Assembly (NCBI RefSeq): GCF_037975245.1
Contig: NC_092574.1
Coordinates: 11,993,213-12,057,212, forward strand
Length of the DNA stretch: 64,000 nt
Reading direction: 5' to 3'
Source of the DNA: Apostichopus japonicus
Lineage: Eukaryota > Echinodermata > Holothuroidea > Aspidochirotida > Stichopodidae
Shown: positions 1-35,659 of the stretch, piece after piece
How the letters are laid out: every line of letters begins with the position of its first letter
Position numbering within the stretch: the first letter of the stretch is position 1
The notes under the pieces: model-generated
The model's database searches: none
What the model was told of the DNA's origin: nothing
The model's input: only the letters and a program-made list of their open reading frames with translations
Position numbers and translations under genes: made by a program

Positions 1-838
1 TGACACATTGTTCTTACTTTGATGTGGTTACCATGAAAGCTGCTCTAGGTTAGCTATTAGGTGACTTTAAAATTGCTCTCCCAGCCACACCCACCACAGT
101 CGGTTTGCCAGTCGTCTGGTTTCATATACAGGAATGCACTGTGAACATTGTGATGTACAAGGCAATTGGTTACCTTCCCAGCTAACCAAACCCTCTGGGA
201 TCCCGGTCTATTGGGATCATTATTAACATGATTAACATAATTATTAAGCTTTGAGAAATAACTTGGTGTTATGCTGTGCAAAGCTAATAATTATTTGTTA
301 AAGCTGCTATTCCTGGCTTATAATTTGAGGGACCTAGATTTAAATGTATACCTCCCAATATGTTATAAAATTTTAATGTAAATGTATGTTTATGATAATG
401 TGAGTTATCATGTGCTATATCTGTATCTGTGCTTACACGTATATCATATTTTCTGTTCACAGGTCAATAATGGTGCAGATTTTGGCTTCCTGAAGACAAG
501 TGGGAGGCCATTTGTAGTTAAGAGAAACACTCTTTGTTCGTGAAGACTTAACTGGTGTCGATTTGGGGTACCACTTTAAAACGAAAGTCATGAGGAACCC
601 TTGCCCAAGATTCAACTTTGCATTATTGTGCAGTGCTATACTTTTGCGATTCATGTTTGATCCATTAACTTGTCTTAACTTTGTTGGAAAAAAAATCAGA
701 TTTTCAGATTTTATTTACAGTGATTTCTTCTCTATCTGTCGAAAGTCAGCCTTTTGTAGACATCAGAAGTTTTATCAGAAATAAATACTGCCAACGTACA
801 CATTATTTGTGTTTCTTCTGCCCTCTTTTCTTTCAGTG

Positions 839-1205
839 ATGCTAGTCAGTGAAACTAGTCGGGTTTAATTCTTTCAGTGATTCTAGTCAGTGCAACAAGT
901 CAGTCGATACCGACTAAGAAAGGTTAGTCGGGAGAGGCACCATCCTGACTAATGTAAAACCTGCTATAAACTAGTCGGTGGCTCATATAAATTAGTCGGT
1001 AAAGACCGGCTAATGTCACCAACTAATGTAACTGACTAATATACATTTACCGACTAAGAAATTGTTGATCGACTAAGCTGACGGACTAAGATGACCGACT
1101 AAGAAATCCAACTGAGTAAGGAATAAATTAGTCGGTATAGCAACTGACTAAGGCTATGTTAGTCGGGAGAGGCACCAGATGGACTAACGTTATGTTAGTC
1201 GGTGA
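839..1205. repeat. Field of AGTCGG / CCGACTA word repeats
   Basis: About 370 bases are packed with the short words TTAGTCGGT and ACCGACTAA in both orientations, at irregular spacing. There is no fixed period, so this is not a simple tandem repeat. Opposite-orientation words could pair into many small stems. No coding potential is seen. It lies beside the minus-strand TEP exons, probably in an intron of that gene. Confidence 0.7.
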
Positions 1206-1346
1206 ACCAATTTAAGTTTTCAGTGTATATATACTCTCTTTGATTAAATTGCATCGCTATTGTTAGAGAATTAAACGTCCGTGGAAAATAATGAAATGTA
1301 AAGCTATATTAAGTAACAGATGTACATGTGTATATGATAAACTTAC

Positions 1347-1446
1347 CTGCTGGACATCCGTTTCTTTAATTTCTATTTCACCATCTGGATCAATCAATCC
1401 TATCTTTAGGACGCTGTGCCCGTCAACTGGTTTGTTATATACGTAT
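1347..1446 (-). CDS. Thioester protein (C3/A2M-type) exon, MG3 part
   Basis: A minus-strand exon of 100 nt. The acceptor is TCCCACAG at its upstream edge and the donor is CAGCAG/GTAAGT at 1347. It enters in phase 2 and leaves in phase 0. It reads YVYNKPVDGHSVLKIG and then GLIDPDGEIEIKETDVQQ. The Y-x-Y-x-K-P-V-x-G pattern is the signature of macroglobulin domain 3 in complement C3/C4 and alpha-2-macroglobulin (seen motif; family known). It joins in frame to the exon at 1881-1965, whose last two bases complete the Arg codon. The next downstream exon (phase 0) was not found and probably lies left of the window. Confidence 0.75.
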
Positions 1447-1880
1447 CTGTGGGATGGAAGATTCTCTTTCAATTCTAAAGCACATTGTAAATACACCTTT
1501 GTTACAAACTTTCGAGCAATATCACAGATGAATCCACAAGCGAGGTTATTTGGTAGGCCTATTAGTGTTTACGTATGACAAATTCAGTCCTGCCCACCTC
1601 CAACAACCATTCGACCGTCTTACAACTTGGGTACATGATGAGCCATATATACCGTTTACATACTATATCAGCTATGTGTTATTCCTACCATCCCCAATGC
1701 CCACCCCCACCCTTCCCCCAGCTTTCTCGCCCGGTGTAGTGATTTTTAAGGTGATAGCTTTCCATTGGTTTGATACTGTAATGATTACATATATATCGGA
1801 CATCTCCATGGCAGGTAGTGTGGTGCATATACTGTTTAGTTTATGCATATAGGTTAGTTTTATGTATATGTAAACCATAC

Positions 1881-1965
1881 CTGCCATTCACTAGAATATC
1901 GAGAAACCTAGTCGTTTGCAGAATATAGTTCGGAGGATGAATTTCCACGGAAAACGTGGGAAGCA
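1881..1965 (-). CDS. Thioester protein exon with LPTFSVEI motif
   Basis: An 85-nt minus-strand exon between acceptor CATGTTACAG and donor GGCAG/GTATGG, phase 1 in and phase 2 out. With the G from the previous exon it reads VLPTFSVEIHPP and then NYILQTTRFLDILVNGR. The (E)YVLPTFxVxIxPP stretch is one of the most recognisable sequences of the C3/C4/C5/A2M/TEP family and begins MG3. The motif is split exactly at EY|V between this exon and 2850-2892, which supports the splice assignment. Which branch (C3-like, A2M-like or insect-TEP-like) cannot be decided from these exons. Confidence 0.8.
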
Positions 1966-2849
1966 CTGTAACATGAAAAGAAACATGAGTAACGGTAGGT
2001 AATGTATTCAACATCCCATCACTGTCCAAGTATAGTAACTGTCTATGTTATAGACTGTCACAGCATAGCAAATATCACGTCTACTTTTTTCTCGACATCT
2101 TATCCATTTTGAGGATTGATGTTCATTTTGAGAGGATATTCTAGTGGTAGACAATGTAACCCTTATCTAAAATTAAAACAAAGACATTCCAACTGTGGTG
2201 CAAATGGTGACATCATCTATCATCCTACTGTTGCCAGATGCATTTACAAATCTAAAAAAAAATGGAAAACCTCATATCTTCGCCATACGAAATGCTAAGC
2301 AATAAAATACAGCCACTAGTAAATCCTTTCAAATTTAACATGTTACCATTGGCTTATCCCTCCCGTGTAACCTCGACAGAATTTAGTTCGCCAAAAGCTT
2401 TACTTGACTATCATAATCTCGTCGTTGATTTATCCTTGAAGTGATAAGTTTGCTTAGTTGTCAGTGTTTGCCATATTTAGAACTTCATAAAATTGCTCCA
2501 TTGTTGTAGGAATATTATTTGATTTAAACATCATAATAAAAAATATAAAAAATCAGCTCAATTGCCTATAAGTATCACGGCATCATTTGCACTTCTGTTG
2601 AAACATACGTTAATAATTAAATACATGCACTGTAAAAGCTCCGTACAAAATGCGATTAGGTTATTTACCTATGCGTTTTAAGTCATTTTGCCTTGCAATC
2701 ATTTTCAGCCACCAGAATATAGTCCTTTAACTGTTTCCATTACATATAATGATCAATAGTCAACATCACTCTAACAACCACTATATTCAAGTAACCTTAC
2801 CCACTGAACCCCATGCACAACCTGCCGTAATAAGAAGTTTGGTACTTAC

Positions 2850-2892
2850 CATATTCTTTCACCTCAAATTGAACTGTCCTGTTTGATTTCAT
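2850..2892 (-). CDS. Thioester protein micro-exon ending ...FEVKEY
   Basis: A 43-nt minus-strand exon between acceptor TTTGTTTAG and donor TATG/GTAAGT, phase 0 in and phase 1 out. It encodes MKSNRTVQFEVKEY plus the first base of Val. FEVKEYV is the strongly conserved junction before the LPTF motif in C3 and TEPs. A nearer AG at 2879-2880 would break the reading frame, so the 2892 start was chosen because it alone keeps phase 0 with the preceding exon. It is too short for ordinary ORF calling. Confidence 0.7.
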
Positions 2893-2941
2893 CTAAACAA
2901 ATTAGGTATGGATTAATGAAATAGGAATAAGTAATGTTATA

Positions 2942-3066
<125 letters not shown>

Positions 3067-3328
3067 TATATCATTATAGACTTGAACTTAACAATGACTT
3101 GCACTGTTGACCTTCCTTTCATAGCTTTCGATTGATGATAGGAATTGCGGCAGCCTTGAAAATTCTAACTTAAAAAAAGGTGTTTTATTCTCTAATAGCC
3201 TATATTTATCTTTCTCATAATCGTAATCTGACATTATGACATCACAGCTTTAAGTTGTGACAGTGGTCTATTGAAACCAGCAACAATTAACCAACTTTCA
3301 ATTTCGTAAATAACAAATTGACACTCAC

Positions 3329-3484
3329 TTCTTTTCCGTAATAAACAACAATACTCCAATTACCGACCATCGGTTCTTCCGGCAACCGTAAAATATGAGT
3401 GAAAACGCCATGCCTCACTGCTTCCGGTGCAATATCCTTCCTTTCCACAACAATATCCTGCGGGGTTCTGATGTTAAGCTGAAT
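3329..3484 (-). CDS. Thioester protein exon, MG2 end (GNWSI motif)
   Basis: A 156-nt minus-strand exon, phase 0-0, between acceptor TTTATACAG and donor GAA/GTGAGT. It reads IQLNIRTPQDIVVERKDIA, continues with HGVFTHILRLPEEP and ends VGNWSIVVYYGKE. The order (T)P-x-x-I-V-V-E-R, then G-V-F/S...L-P-x-E-P...G-N-W-S-I is that of macroglobulin domain 2 of C3-like proteins. Exons upstream (MG1 and the IYTPG-type MG2 start) should lie at higher coordinates on this strand. I could not find them before the factor B-like gene begins at 9106, so the copy may be truncated or have long introns. Confidence 0.75.
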
Positions 3485-3595
3485 CTGTATAAACAAAGTG
3501 TCCATCAACAGTTTTACGAATCAATAGAAATGATGAATGTTGAAATGTCGTTGGGTTGACATCACGTATACCTATATAACCACACCATTTCGGAC

Positions 3596-3724
3596 ATGAT
3601 CCTTCAAGGCATTGAACTTCTAGAGTACCGAATCGATTCAGTTCGCCTCAGTAGAGAACGCTTGTGGATCCAACGCCTTCGCACTATTCAACTAAATGGT
3701 CTCCACATCCAAGAAAGGAATGAC
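3596..3724 (+). pseudogene. GIY-YIG-type retroelement ORF fragment
   Basis: About 43 codons end in SRERLWIQRLRTIQLNGLH followed by IQERND. The pattern RE-x-x-W-I-x-R-L-R-T-x-x-P/L-x-GLN/H is typical of the C-terminal GIY-YIG-like tail of Penelope-like and related invertebrate retroelement ORFs. A sister fragment with nearly the same words lies at 52632-52709 on the other strand. No upstream reverse transcriptase is present, so this is a relic. Confidence 0.4.
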
Positions 3725-4737
3725 CTCTTCTCCCCCTTTTCCCTCCCTCCCTCCCCTCCCTACATTCTCGAGTCGTCCTTCGTATCCATATCCACATATT
3801 TTCCTTCCTGCTACATGCCCTTAAATCTTTCCACCTCCACTACTAATTACCTACATTACTAATTACCTCCGATACTAATTACCTCCATTACTAATGACCT
3901 CCCATTATTACACTCCTCAGAGTTTATCTGCATAGTTTTAATCCTCTCATCATTAGTTCCTTTCATCTTTCCCCTCTTCTTTATTTTTGCTCTTTTCATT
4001 GATCATTTGTCCGATATATCTGTGTGTCCATCTGTAAATCTTAATGTATTCTTAGTTTGCTCTCGTTTTGGTTATATGTAGATCTTGCTGGGTTCGAAAA
4101 GTCACGTGCCTCTAACTTTTACTTATTTGTTCTTTTGACAGTAAAACTCTGAACAACTTACCCCTGCCACCCCCCCCCCCCTACCTCACCATTTTTAACG
4201 TATAGGAACCAGTTAAGTCTGTGATCGATGAATAAGGGTAACTTGCGTCTAATGAAACTACGGTGATTGTCTTTGTTTACTATATTACTTGGTGCTGTAT
4301 AGGTAACATTTAGTCTTACACTGTCTTGTTTTGTGTTGAGTTTTTACCGCAAAATTTATGATATTGGCATTGGACATTCTCAAATATGCCTATATGTTGA
4401 CCTGTAAGTATTCAAACATTGAAATAAGAGTGACGTGGGCTTTAGTAGTGAATGAACATGGACTAATTTACATTATACAACACCTAATTGTATTCTGGTC
4501 ATTTGATTGGTCAATTGCTCGTTGATTGCATGCAAAATCCGCTCTATTCCACTCTATGAAATAGAACCATGGGTTATACTTTTTTGGTAGCACTTTTTTT
4601 CAATGGTAAGAGAGCAGAGAAACCTGTCTGTTCAAAACAATCTGTTGAATGAGTGCATCTTACCCATCTTAATATAATATGTTCTATAAAACAAATAATG
4701 AATGGTTTCCATTCGTGCAATAGTGCAAATATTTCAT
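3725..4737. other. Non-coding stretch, nothing recognised
   Basis: CT-rich sequence followed by AT-rich sequence. A short TACTAATTACCTCC-type repeat (about 15 bp, four copies) lies near 3840-3900, and a C11 run near 4171. No splice-framed exon was recognised on either strand, although missing 5' TEP exons would be expected in this general area. Confidence 0.5.
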
Positions 4738-4808
4738 TCGTTGAAAGATGTAATTTGTTCCATTCAACGAGGCGCAGCCGAGTTGAACGGAACATTCCAT
4801 CTTTCAAC
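4738..4808. repeat. Imperfect palindrome around GAGGCGCAGCCGAG
   Basis: Left arm GTTGAAAGATGTAATTTG and right arm ending CATTCCATCTTTCAAC pair over about 28 bp, with the loop GAGGCGCAGCCGAG. The layout resembles a small foldback element. Confidence 0.6.
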
Positions 4809-4998
4809 TCATTGTATAATAATCAACAAGGTAAGCTCTGTACAATTAACAAAAATAGTAGGTGTTATTAAAAGTTAAAACATAAAAACAGGAGTAATCT
4901 CTAACCTGTTGTTGTAGAGGTGAAAGCCTTTGGTTGAGAGAGATTATACGTGTCTTAACTGTCGATAAAAGTATATATAAAAAAAAAATAGTTACAGG

Positions 4999-5037
4999 GG
5001 CTGACGTTTCGACCCTAGCATGATCTTCTTCAAAGGC
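4999..5037 (-). repeat. Penelope-like terminal motif, degenerate hammerhead type
   Basis: On the minus strand it reads GAAGAAGATCATGCTAGGGT followed by CGAAACGTCAGCC. The order GAAGA, short stem, CGAAACGTC is a common terminal signature of Penelope-like elements and a decayed relative of the hammerhead core. The CTGANGA box is not intact. Confidence 0.35.
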
Positions 5038-5096
5038 AAACTGATAAAAGGACGTTCAAAATAGACAAATGGACAGATAATTAAAGGAAGTATATA

Positions 5097-5098
<2 letters not shown>

Positions 5099-5176
<78 letters not shown>
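5099..5176. repeat. (AT)n microsatellite
   Basis: Simple AT repeat flanking the left side of the ribozyme-bearing palindrome. Confidence 0.95.
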
Positions 5177-5179
<3 letters not shown>

Positions 5180-5305
5180 TCTTTATCTATATATATGTTA
5201 ACGAAAATCCACGTTTACTCTAAAAGAAAATATGAATAGAGAAAACCAGAGGATTAAGATATGACTCGTAATTGACAAATATGGAGTAACGTTTTAGAAA
5301 ATTTA

Positions 5306-5483
5306 TTGGAATTTTCGGTCCCCTGGGACCGTCATCAGCAATACTTGGCGGTCGAATGATTATTTGTTAATTTTAATTTTTTCATTCGAAAAAAATAATA
5401 CAAATAAATAAATACAAATTTAAAAAAAATCATTCGACCGCCAAGTATTGCTGACGAAGGTTCCAGGGGACCGATAATTCCAA
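5306..5483. repeat. Long inverted repeat with two opposed hammerhead-like cores
   Basis: Arms at 5306-5361 and 5428-5483 are near-perfect reverse complements separated by an A/T-rich loop of about 66 nt. On the minus strand the left arm contains CTGATGA, a GGTCCC/GGGACC stem and then GAAA. On the plus strand the right arm contains CTGACGA, a GGTTCC/GGGACC stem and then GATAA. CTGANGA-stem-GAAA is the catalytic core of the hammerhead ribozyme. Both arms carry one extra base before stem II, and the right arm has GATA for GAAA, so activity is doubtful. (AT)n tracts on both sides and the adjacent Penelope endonuclease relic suggest a Penelope-like terminal structure. Confidence 0.6.
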
Positions 5484-5498
5484 TATATCTATATAATG

Positions 5499-5504
<6 letters not shown>

Positions 5505-5591
<87 letters not shown>
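5505..5591. repeat. (AT)n microsatellite
   Basis: Simple AT repeat between the palindrome and the Penelope-like ORF relic. Confidence 0.95.
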
Positions 5592-5592
<1 letters not shown>

Positions 5593-5772
5593 CAAGGAAG
5601 GATCAGGACTGCAAGAAGAGTGCTCTATGCTATAAAAGCAGAGCCTAAACATATAAGTAAATGCCTTGGTAAGTACAGCTGTTACTCGGAGTTTCACGCC
5701 CTTATGGTGGCGATCGTCAGACAACTGAACAAATACTCTCTGCGCGGATATATTCTATGGGGAACACGAACC

Positions 5773-6144
5773 CTATTTCTTACGTGCACGGTTCATTGGT
5801 TTGAGCATATTGTGGCGACACTTGGAGATGAATTCAGATCTCTTATTGAGTAAATGCGGGTTTTTGGACAGGAGGATACAAAGCTTTTCATCAATACAGA
5901 GGTTACATTGACCGGATCTACGCATGCTGGTATTGGAATGCTTAAGTACGCTCCACTCAATAACGAAGGGGGCACCCTTACGCTTCTGGTCCCATATATG
6001 TTTGGAAAGCTCTGTTTCTTCCTCGTAACGCTCATGTCGGAAGGACTTACTGTGGTTACTGTACCTTTGCTTAAAGGGGCCACTCGACATAGGGCTACCA
6101 ATATATATATGAGACAGTATAAGCAGTATAAGACTGATAAGCAC
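5773..6144 (-). pseudogene. Penelope-like element GIY-YIG endonuclease fragment
   Basis: A minus-strand ORF of 123 codons. Residues 13-16 read IYIG (the YIG half of GIY-YIG). They are followed by FKQRYSNHSKSFRHERY, then ELSKHIWDQKRKG, then CNLCIDEK and LLNKRSEFISKCRH. This order (YIG, RY-x-NH-x-x-SF, LSK-x-IW, CxLC, LLNKRSE) is the C-terminal endonuclease of Penelope-like retroelements. It ends shortly before the (AT)n tract and the hammerhead-bearing palindrome, as expected at a Penelope 3' end. The reverse-transcriptase part, which should lie at higher coordinates, is not seen, so this is a 5'-truncated copy. Confidence 0.7.
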
Positions 6145-6649
6145 TATCCTCCGAAACGATGAAAATCAAAACAATATACGTTAGCGTATAGTTGCCATCG
6201 CACAGGCCTATACCGACATTGCAGTTAGAGACATAAACAAGTTGGTCTATGAAGATCGCTAAGTCAGCAGGTTTTGGAGGTAAATACCAGACCTTAATAA
6301 CTAACAATCAGATATGGCTTTTTACTCTATTTTTTTTTATCAACCAATCCTTGCATTTTCAGTTCAGAACACTTGATCCGTGGCCTTGCAGATCGTATAA
6401 CGGCTTTAAAGACACCAATCAATACATTAACTATTTCCGATTCGCATGAAACGAACTCAAAAGACTCTTCAAATAAAAGAAATTCGAATAGAAGTGGGTA
6501 TTCCCCTGCAAAGAACCCTTATCGAACGAAACAATCACGAAATTGAAAGAAATTGGAAAACGGAAACCCCAGTGAATCAGATGATAGAATGGAAGTAATA
6601 ATGTTCTGCAATGATCTGTAGATCACGTATGGTGCTAAGCAACTCGACA

Positions 6650-6660
6650 TATATATATAT

Positions 6661-6712
<52 letters not shown>
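6650..6712. repeat. (AT)n microsatellite
   Basis: Simple AT repeat downstream, in minus-strand sense, of the hammerhead at 6824-6870. The same arrangement recurs at 17565-17768. Confidence 0.9.
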
Positions 6713-6718
<6 letters not shown>

Positions 6719-6823
6719 ACCAATCTTTATAGGCAAGCCAAGCCGTAAATAAGAAATGAATGTGTAGCAAGTGGTATGACAGATATAGAGTAAATCAATA
6801 AAGAATAACACACCAGAAAAATT

Positions 6824-6870
6824 CCATTTCACGACCGGTTTCGTCCTTTTGGGACTCATCAGGCGAAGGT
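6824..6870 (-). ncRNA. Hammerhead ribozyme (canonical core)
   Basis: The minus strand reads CCTTCGC, CTGATGA, GTCC-CAAAA-GGAC, GAAA, CCGGTC, GTGAAATGG. All invariant core bases are present: CTGATGA, stem II (GTCC/GGAC) and GAAA. A very short ACC/GGT stem III precedes a GTC cleavage triplet. Stem I can form between TTCGC and GTGAA. A tiny stem III is typical of hammerheads in Penelope-like elements and metazoan retrozymes, which are thought to work as dimers (established knowledge). It is directly preceded by a tRNA-like head (6871-6930). Confidence 0.85.
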
Positions 6871-6930
6871 AGGAATCGAACCCCGGATCTTCGTGTCACT
6901 AACCGAAGTCCGTACCACTCGACCACAGTG
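6871..6930 (-). repeat. tRNA-like head of a hammerhead-carrying element
   Basis: On the minus strand, A box TGGTCGAGTGG and B box GGTTCGATTCC sit at tRNA spacing, with a possible CTTCG/CGAAG anticodon-like stem between them. The hammerhead follows the B box within a few bases. This is a Pol III promoter-like head, not a functional tRNA, because no acceptor stem closes. A second copy of the same fusion lies at 17722-17829. Confidence 0.75.
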
Positions 6931-6987
6931 ATTCACTGTTTTGGAAAACCCGATACTCGATATATATAAACTCAATATATACTTACT

Positions 6988-6989
6988 CG

Positions 6990-7066
<77 letters not shown>
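6988..7066. repeat. (AT)n microsatellite
   Basis: Interrupted AT repeat. From here to about 7500 no gene or recognised repeat was seen. Confidence 0.9.
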
Positions 7067-7070
<4 letters not shown>

Positions 7071-7551
7071 GGGGGAATGGGGGCAGCTACACTTTAAGAC
7101 AAGTCACAAAGAAAGAACCTGATCATGAAACACCGAACGACTGATCCGCTCTCAAGCCCTGTCCCCGTGCATGTAGACTGTGATGGTATGATCATCGTCT
7201 GGTGTGTATCACAATTCCCCTACAAGGGGAACATAATGCTGCACATGATCTTAGTTAATAGGCCGCTCGCAACGTATATGCACGATCGCAGATATGATGA
7301 CCGTGCGTTTGGCTTGGTTTTCACGGGTTTGTTAGAAAAACAATAAATGTAGAGAGCTCCTTAGATTTAACCGATTGGTTTTAAGATTTAGAATCAGCAG
7401 TGTAGCAGTCTAATGTTAAAGTACTGTTCATAAATATATTTACTACATCTATCAATTTCATTGTTCCTATAACAGTGCCCAATAGTTTAACTAAGAAACT
7501 AAGAAAACTGAGGCAATCCCCTACACGGCCCACCCACTCAGCTCGTTTTCA

Positions 7552-7760
7552 CCTCCCCCTCGGCCAGGTGAAAATGCAAAATTATATACAAAATGGAGTG
7601 GGTGGGTTGAAGTTTGCTATATTGCACCAAATTGCATCTGAGGCCACCTGGAAATGCAAAAAAAATCCAAAGGGGAGGGGGACACCCCCTCCCCTTAGAC
7701 CCCTCCCCCAGGCCGGCCATCAGTCTTCAGCCCCCCACTCAAAAGTACCTTCCTACCCAC
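7552..7760. repeat. GC-rich dispersed element, inverted copy at 46562-46730
   Basis: The segment holding GGAGGGGGACACCCCCTCCC and ATTGCACCAAATTGCATCTG occurs in reverse complement at 46562-46730, including the flanking CAGTCTTCAGCC and AGTACCTTCC words. The two copies are highly similar over about 170 bp, so this is a mobile, probably non-autonomous, repeat family. Confidence 0.75.
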
Positions 7761-7961
7761 TGCCCTCGCCCCTCCCCAGTAGGTCCCCTTTTAGCATGTG
7801 AAACAAACAATGATAACACAAACCTAACAATCATTTACGCTTTAAATTCCCCATCTGGCTTCCCCTCGGAGTATAAAGGCTGTGGCTACCGTATGAATGG
7901 CATAGCGTGCTGTTATATCTTCATTAACCTGTTGAAAGCAATAAATATAGCAATGCTTATA

Positions 7962-8130
7962 AAGCAGCGGCGGGGCTGTGGGTATTGGTCAGGGGGTCGA
8001 GAATGGTCTGTAGGGGCGCTTTCGACACTATCTAAGCGGAGCGCAACCACAGGTTGGCGCGGAGCGTGCATATTTTTTTGAGTAAAGATACTCCCTAGAT
8101 CGCCGGAAATTACCCTTTCCAGGCCTTGCT
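7962..8130. repeat. Dispersed element, inverted copy at 41890-42065
   Basis: AGCGGCGGGGCTGTGGGTAT, GACACTATCTAAGCGGAGCG and ACTCCCTAGATCGCCGGAAA all recur in reverse complement at 41890-42065. A related direct-orientation block links 8461-8552 with 41698-41815 (words TGCAACTT..CAAGGC and GGAGGCATTTT). It is a repeat family of unknown class, with no ORF. Confidence 0.7.
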
Positions 8131-9105
8131 AATTTGCAGAAGAACGAAGAATGAATAGGTGTCATCGTCAACAGAAATGTGAAAAATGTCAATAGGTAGA
8201 TGAGAGTGCAATAAAAAGTCAATAATAGCGAATATGTAAAAAGTGGTGAAAAGCTGGAAAGGGCGCCACTAGTCCATTTGAGTCCGTCGGGGGAAGGGGT
8301 CGCCCCCCCCCCCTGACTGTATGGACGCTCCGCCACTGTTATAAAGTAACGTTAATTCTGATTTTTCTCGAAAGTTAATTACCGAATAAACTTTTCTAAT
8401 TTACCCTCTCTTTTAAGTGTCAATTTCTGAAACATAAGACCTCAAAATAAATAATGTTTAGATGCAACTTACAAGGCCTAGGAAGTGCCACTTCCGGCAG
8501 TCTAGGAGGCATTTTTGACAAAAATTTACTGGCTCCGCTTAGATAGTGTCACGATGGGTTTTTTTTTCGAAACGGCCCACCCACTAACAATTTTAGTAGC
8601 ATCGGATGTTTTCACCCAATCAATATCTTGAAAACCAGAATAGCTACATAGAAACATTTCCAGCACTCATTCTTTTTTGAGCTATGACATATCAAAATTC
8701 TGCCTTATGTCACCATTCCAGAACATTTTATGTGTGGCAATGTTGATACCAGAAACATTAAGTATGGCTTTTGTAACCATCATTTCTATATCTACGAATG
8801 TCGTTACGGCTACCCAAGCCTCCAAAGTCCACCGAAATTACAGTGAACTCGCCTCATGACGCCAATAAACAACACCTCGTACTTTTATTTTCTCTAGTTT
8901 TAAACGTTAAGTTATTACTTACTTCATTTACGAAACATAATATCTTGACTAGAGTTTAAGATGGATTTTTTGATGATATCATGCACTAGTGTTTAAAGTT
9001 AAAGATAAGAATCGTGAAGTGGGTGAGTGATTACCAATATTACCTTGCAAGCAGATATTTCAAATAAGTGTATTTATAATTCGTGTTTTTCGACAGTTAT
9101 ATCTC

Positions 9106-34602
<25,497 letters not shown>

Positions 34603-35442
34603 GTAACCTACAAGCTCAGCATATGTATCAGAGTCGCGACCCAAACCATGCAGCTGTCATTGTACATGTAACTGTTATTCAGTAAAATGACAAATAAACT
34701 GCATAAGATACTTTTTCGCTATAACATACCTTTAATAACGTAACAAAAACAAGTTCGATTTCGAAGACAAGGTATCGTCTGTTGTTTCACTTTGTATTCA
34801 AGAAGAAATAGCTTAAAAGAGAGAGGCGTAGTGTTGAAAGCCTACTGAGGATTGTTATTCTACCATTATTACACCCTGTAAGAATAACATATTCAGGACA
34901 ATAATCTTCGACCCCTCGAAAATTGTCTCGCAGTATGAGGAACAAATATTAAACAAATGTGATAGTGTGTTATTTGTTGTATAGCTTAATATTGTTGCCT
35001 TGCTGGTATTATACCCATACGAAGTCGCAGTGGCGTTGAATGATTGTTAAGGTGTGTGTTGGGGAAGGAGGGTGGGGGGGGGGGGATTCAAGACTTTCTG
35101 TGACAAAATTACACGTCAAATGGTGCATTTACAGCATATGTATATACTACAATTATGTCTTTATTAGTAGCCCTGAACGCAAGACTGTATGGTCAAATAA
35201 TGGGGGGGGGGGGGGGGCAGGTGGGCGGAGAGCAAGTAAACACAGCCTTCAGCAATAATAGAGGTGCAGTTTACAAATGCCAATTCAACTAACATTCGGT
35301 ATTAATAGTTTTCATCTTGTTTTTTTCGTATTTTGTGGGCTATTTAAAACAATACAACACAAGGCACTAAAAGTCTTCATAATTTAATTGATATTTTCAA
35401 AAGCCCAAATGATATTTTCACGACGATTTAATGTTTGTAAAG

Positions 35443-35520
35443 GATCGTGATGTTCAGGACATATATGATCAGATATACTCACCAAGTTGTTTTCGTTCGA
35501 ACCACGTGTTAGCTGACAGA
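35443..35520 (+). other. Possible remnant of a protease C-terminal exon
   Basis: DRDVQDIYDQIYSPSCF followed by RSNHVLA resembles the segment before the CAG motif of trypsin-like proteases. It runs into GC-rich dispersed repeat sequence (GTAGCAGGGGGG...) exactly where CAG...GDSGGP should follow. The apparent acceptor is weak and its phase (0) does not match exon 14. A catalytic-Ser exon was not seen anywhere downstream. Confidence 0.22.
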
Positions 35521-35659
35521 GACGTAGCAGGGGGGGGGGGCAGGGGAAGCGACTGCTTCCCCTTTCAGTGTCGAAAAAATGTTAAAAACTGTTGTTTTTT
35601 AGAATGGTTTTTTGTCAGTGCTCTTTTGATCTTGAATACTAGTCAGCTCCGTTAACTAG

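Noticed and set aside
463-543. Possible plus-strand terminal exon (VNNGADFGFLKTSGRPF..., acceptor TTCTGTTCACAG, AATAAA near 782)
   Set aside because: Attractive acceptor and stop, but no partner exon and no known motif; it would lie inside the likely TEP intron on the other strand.
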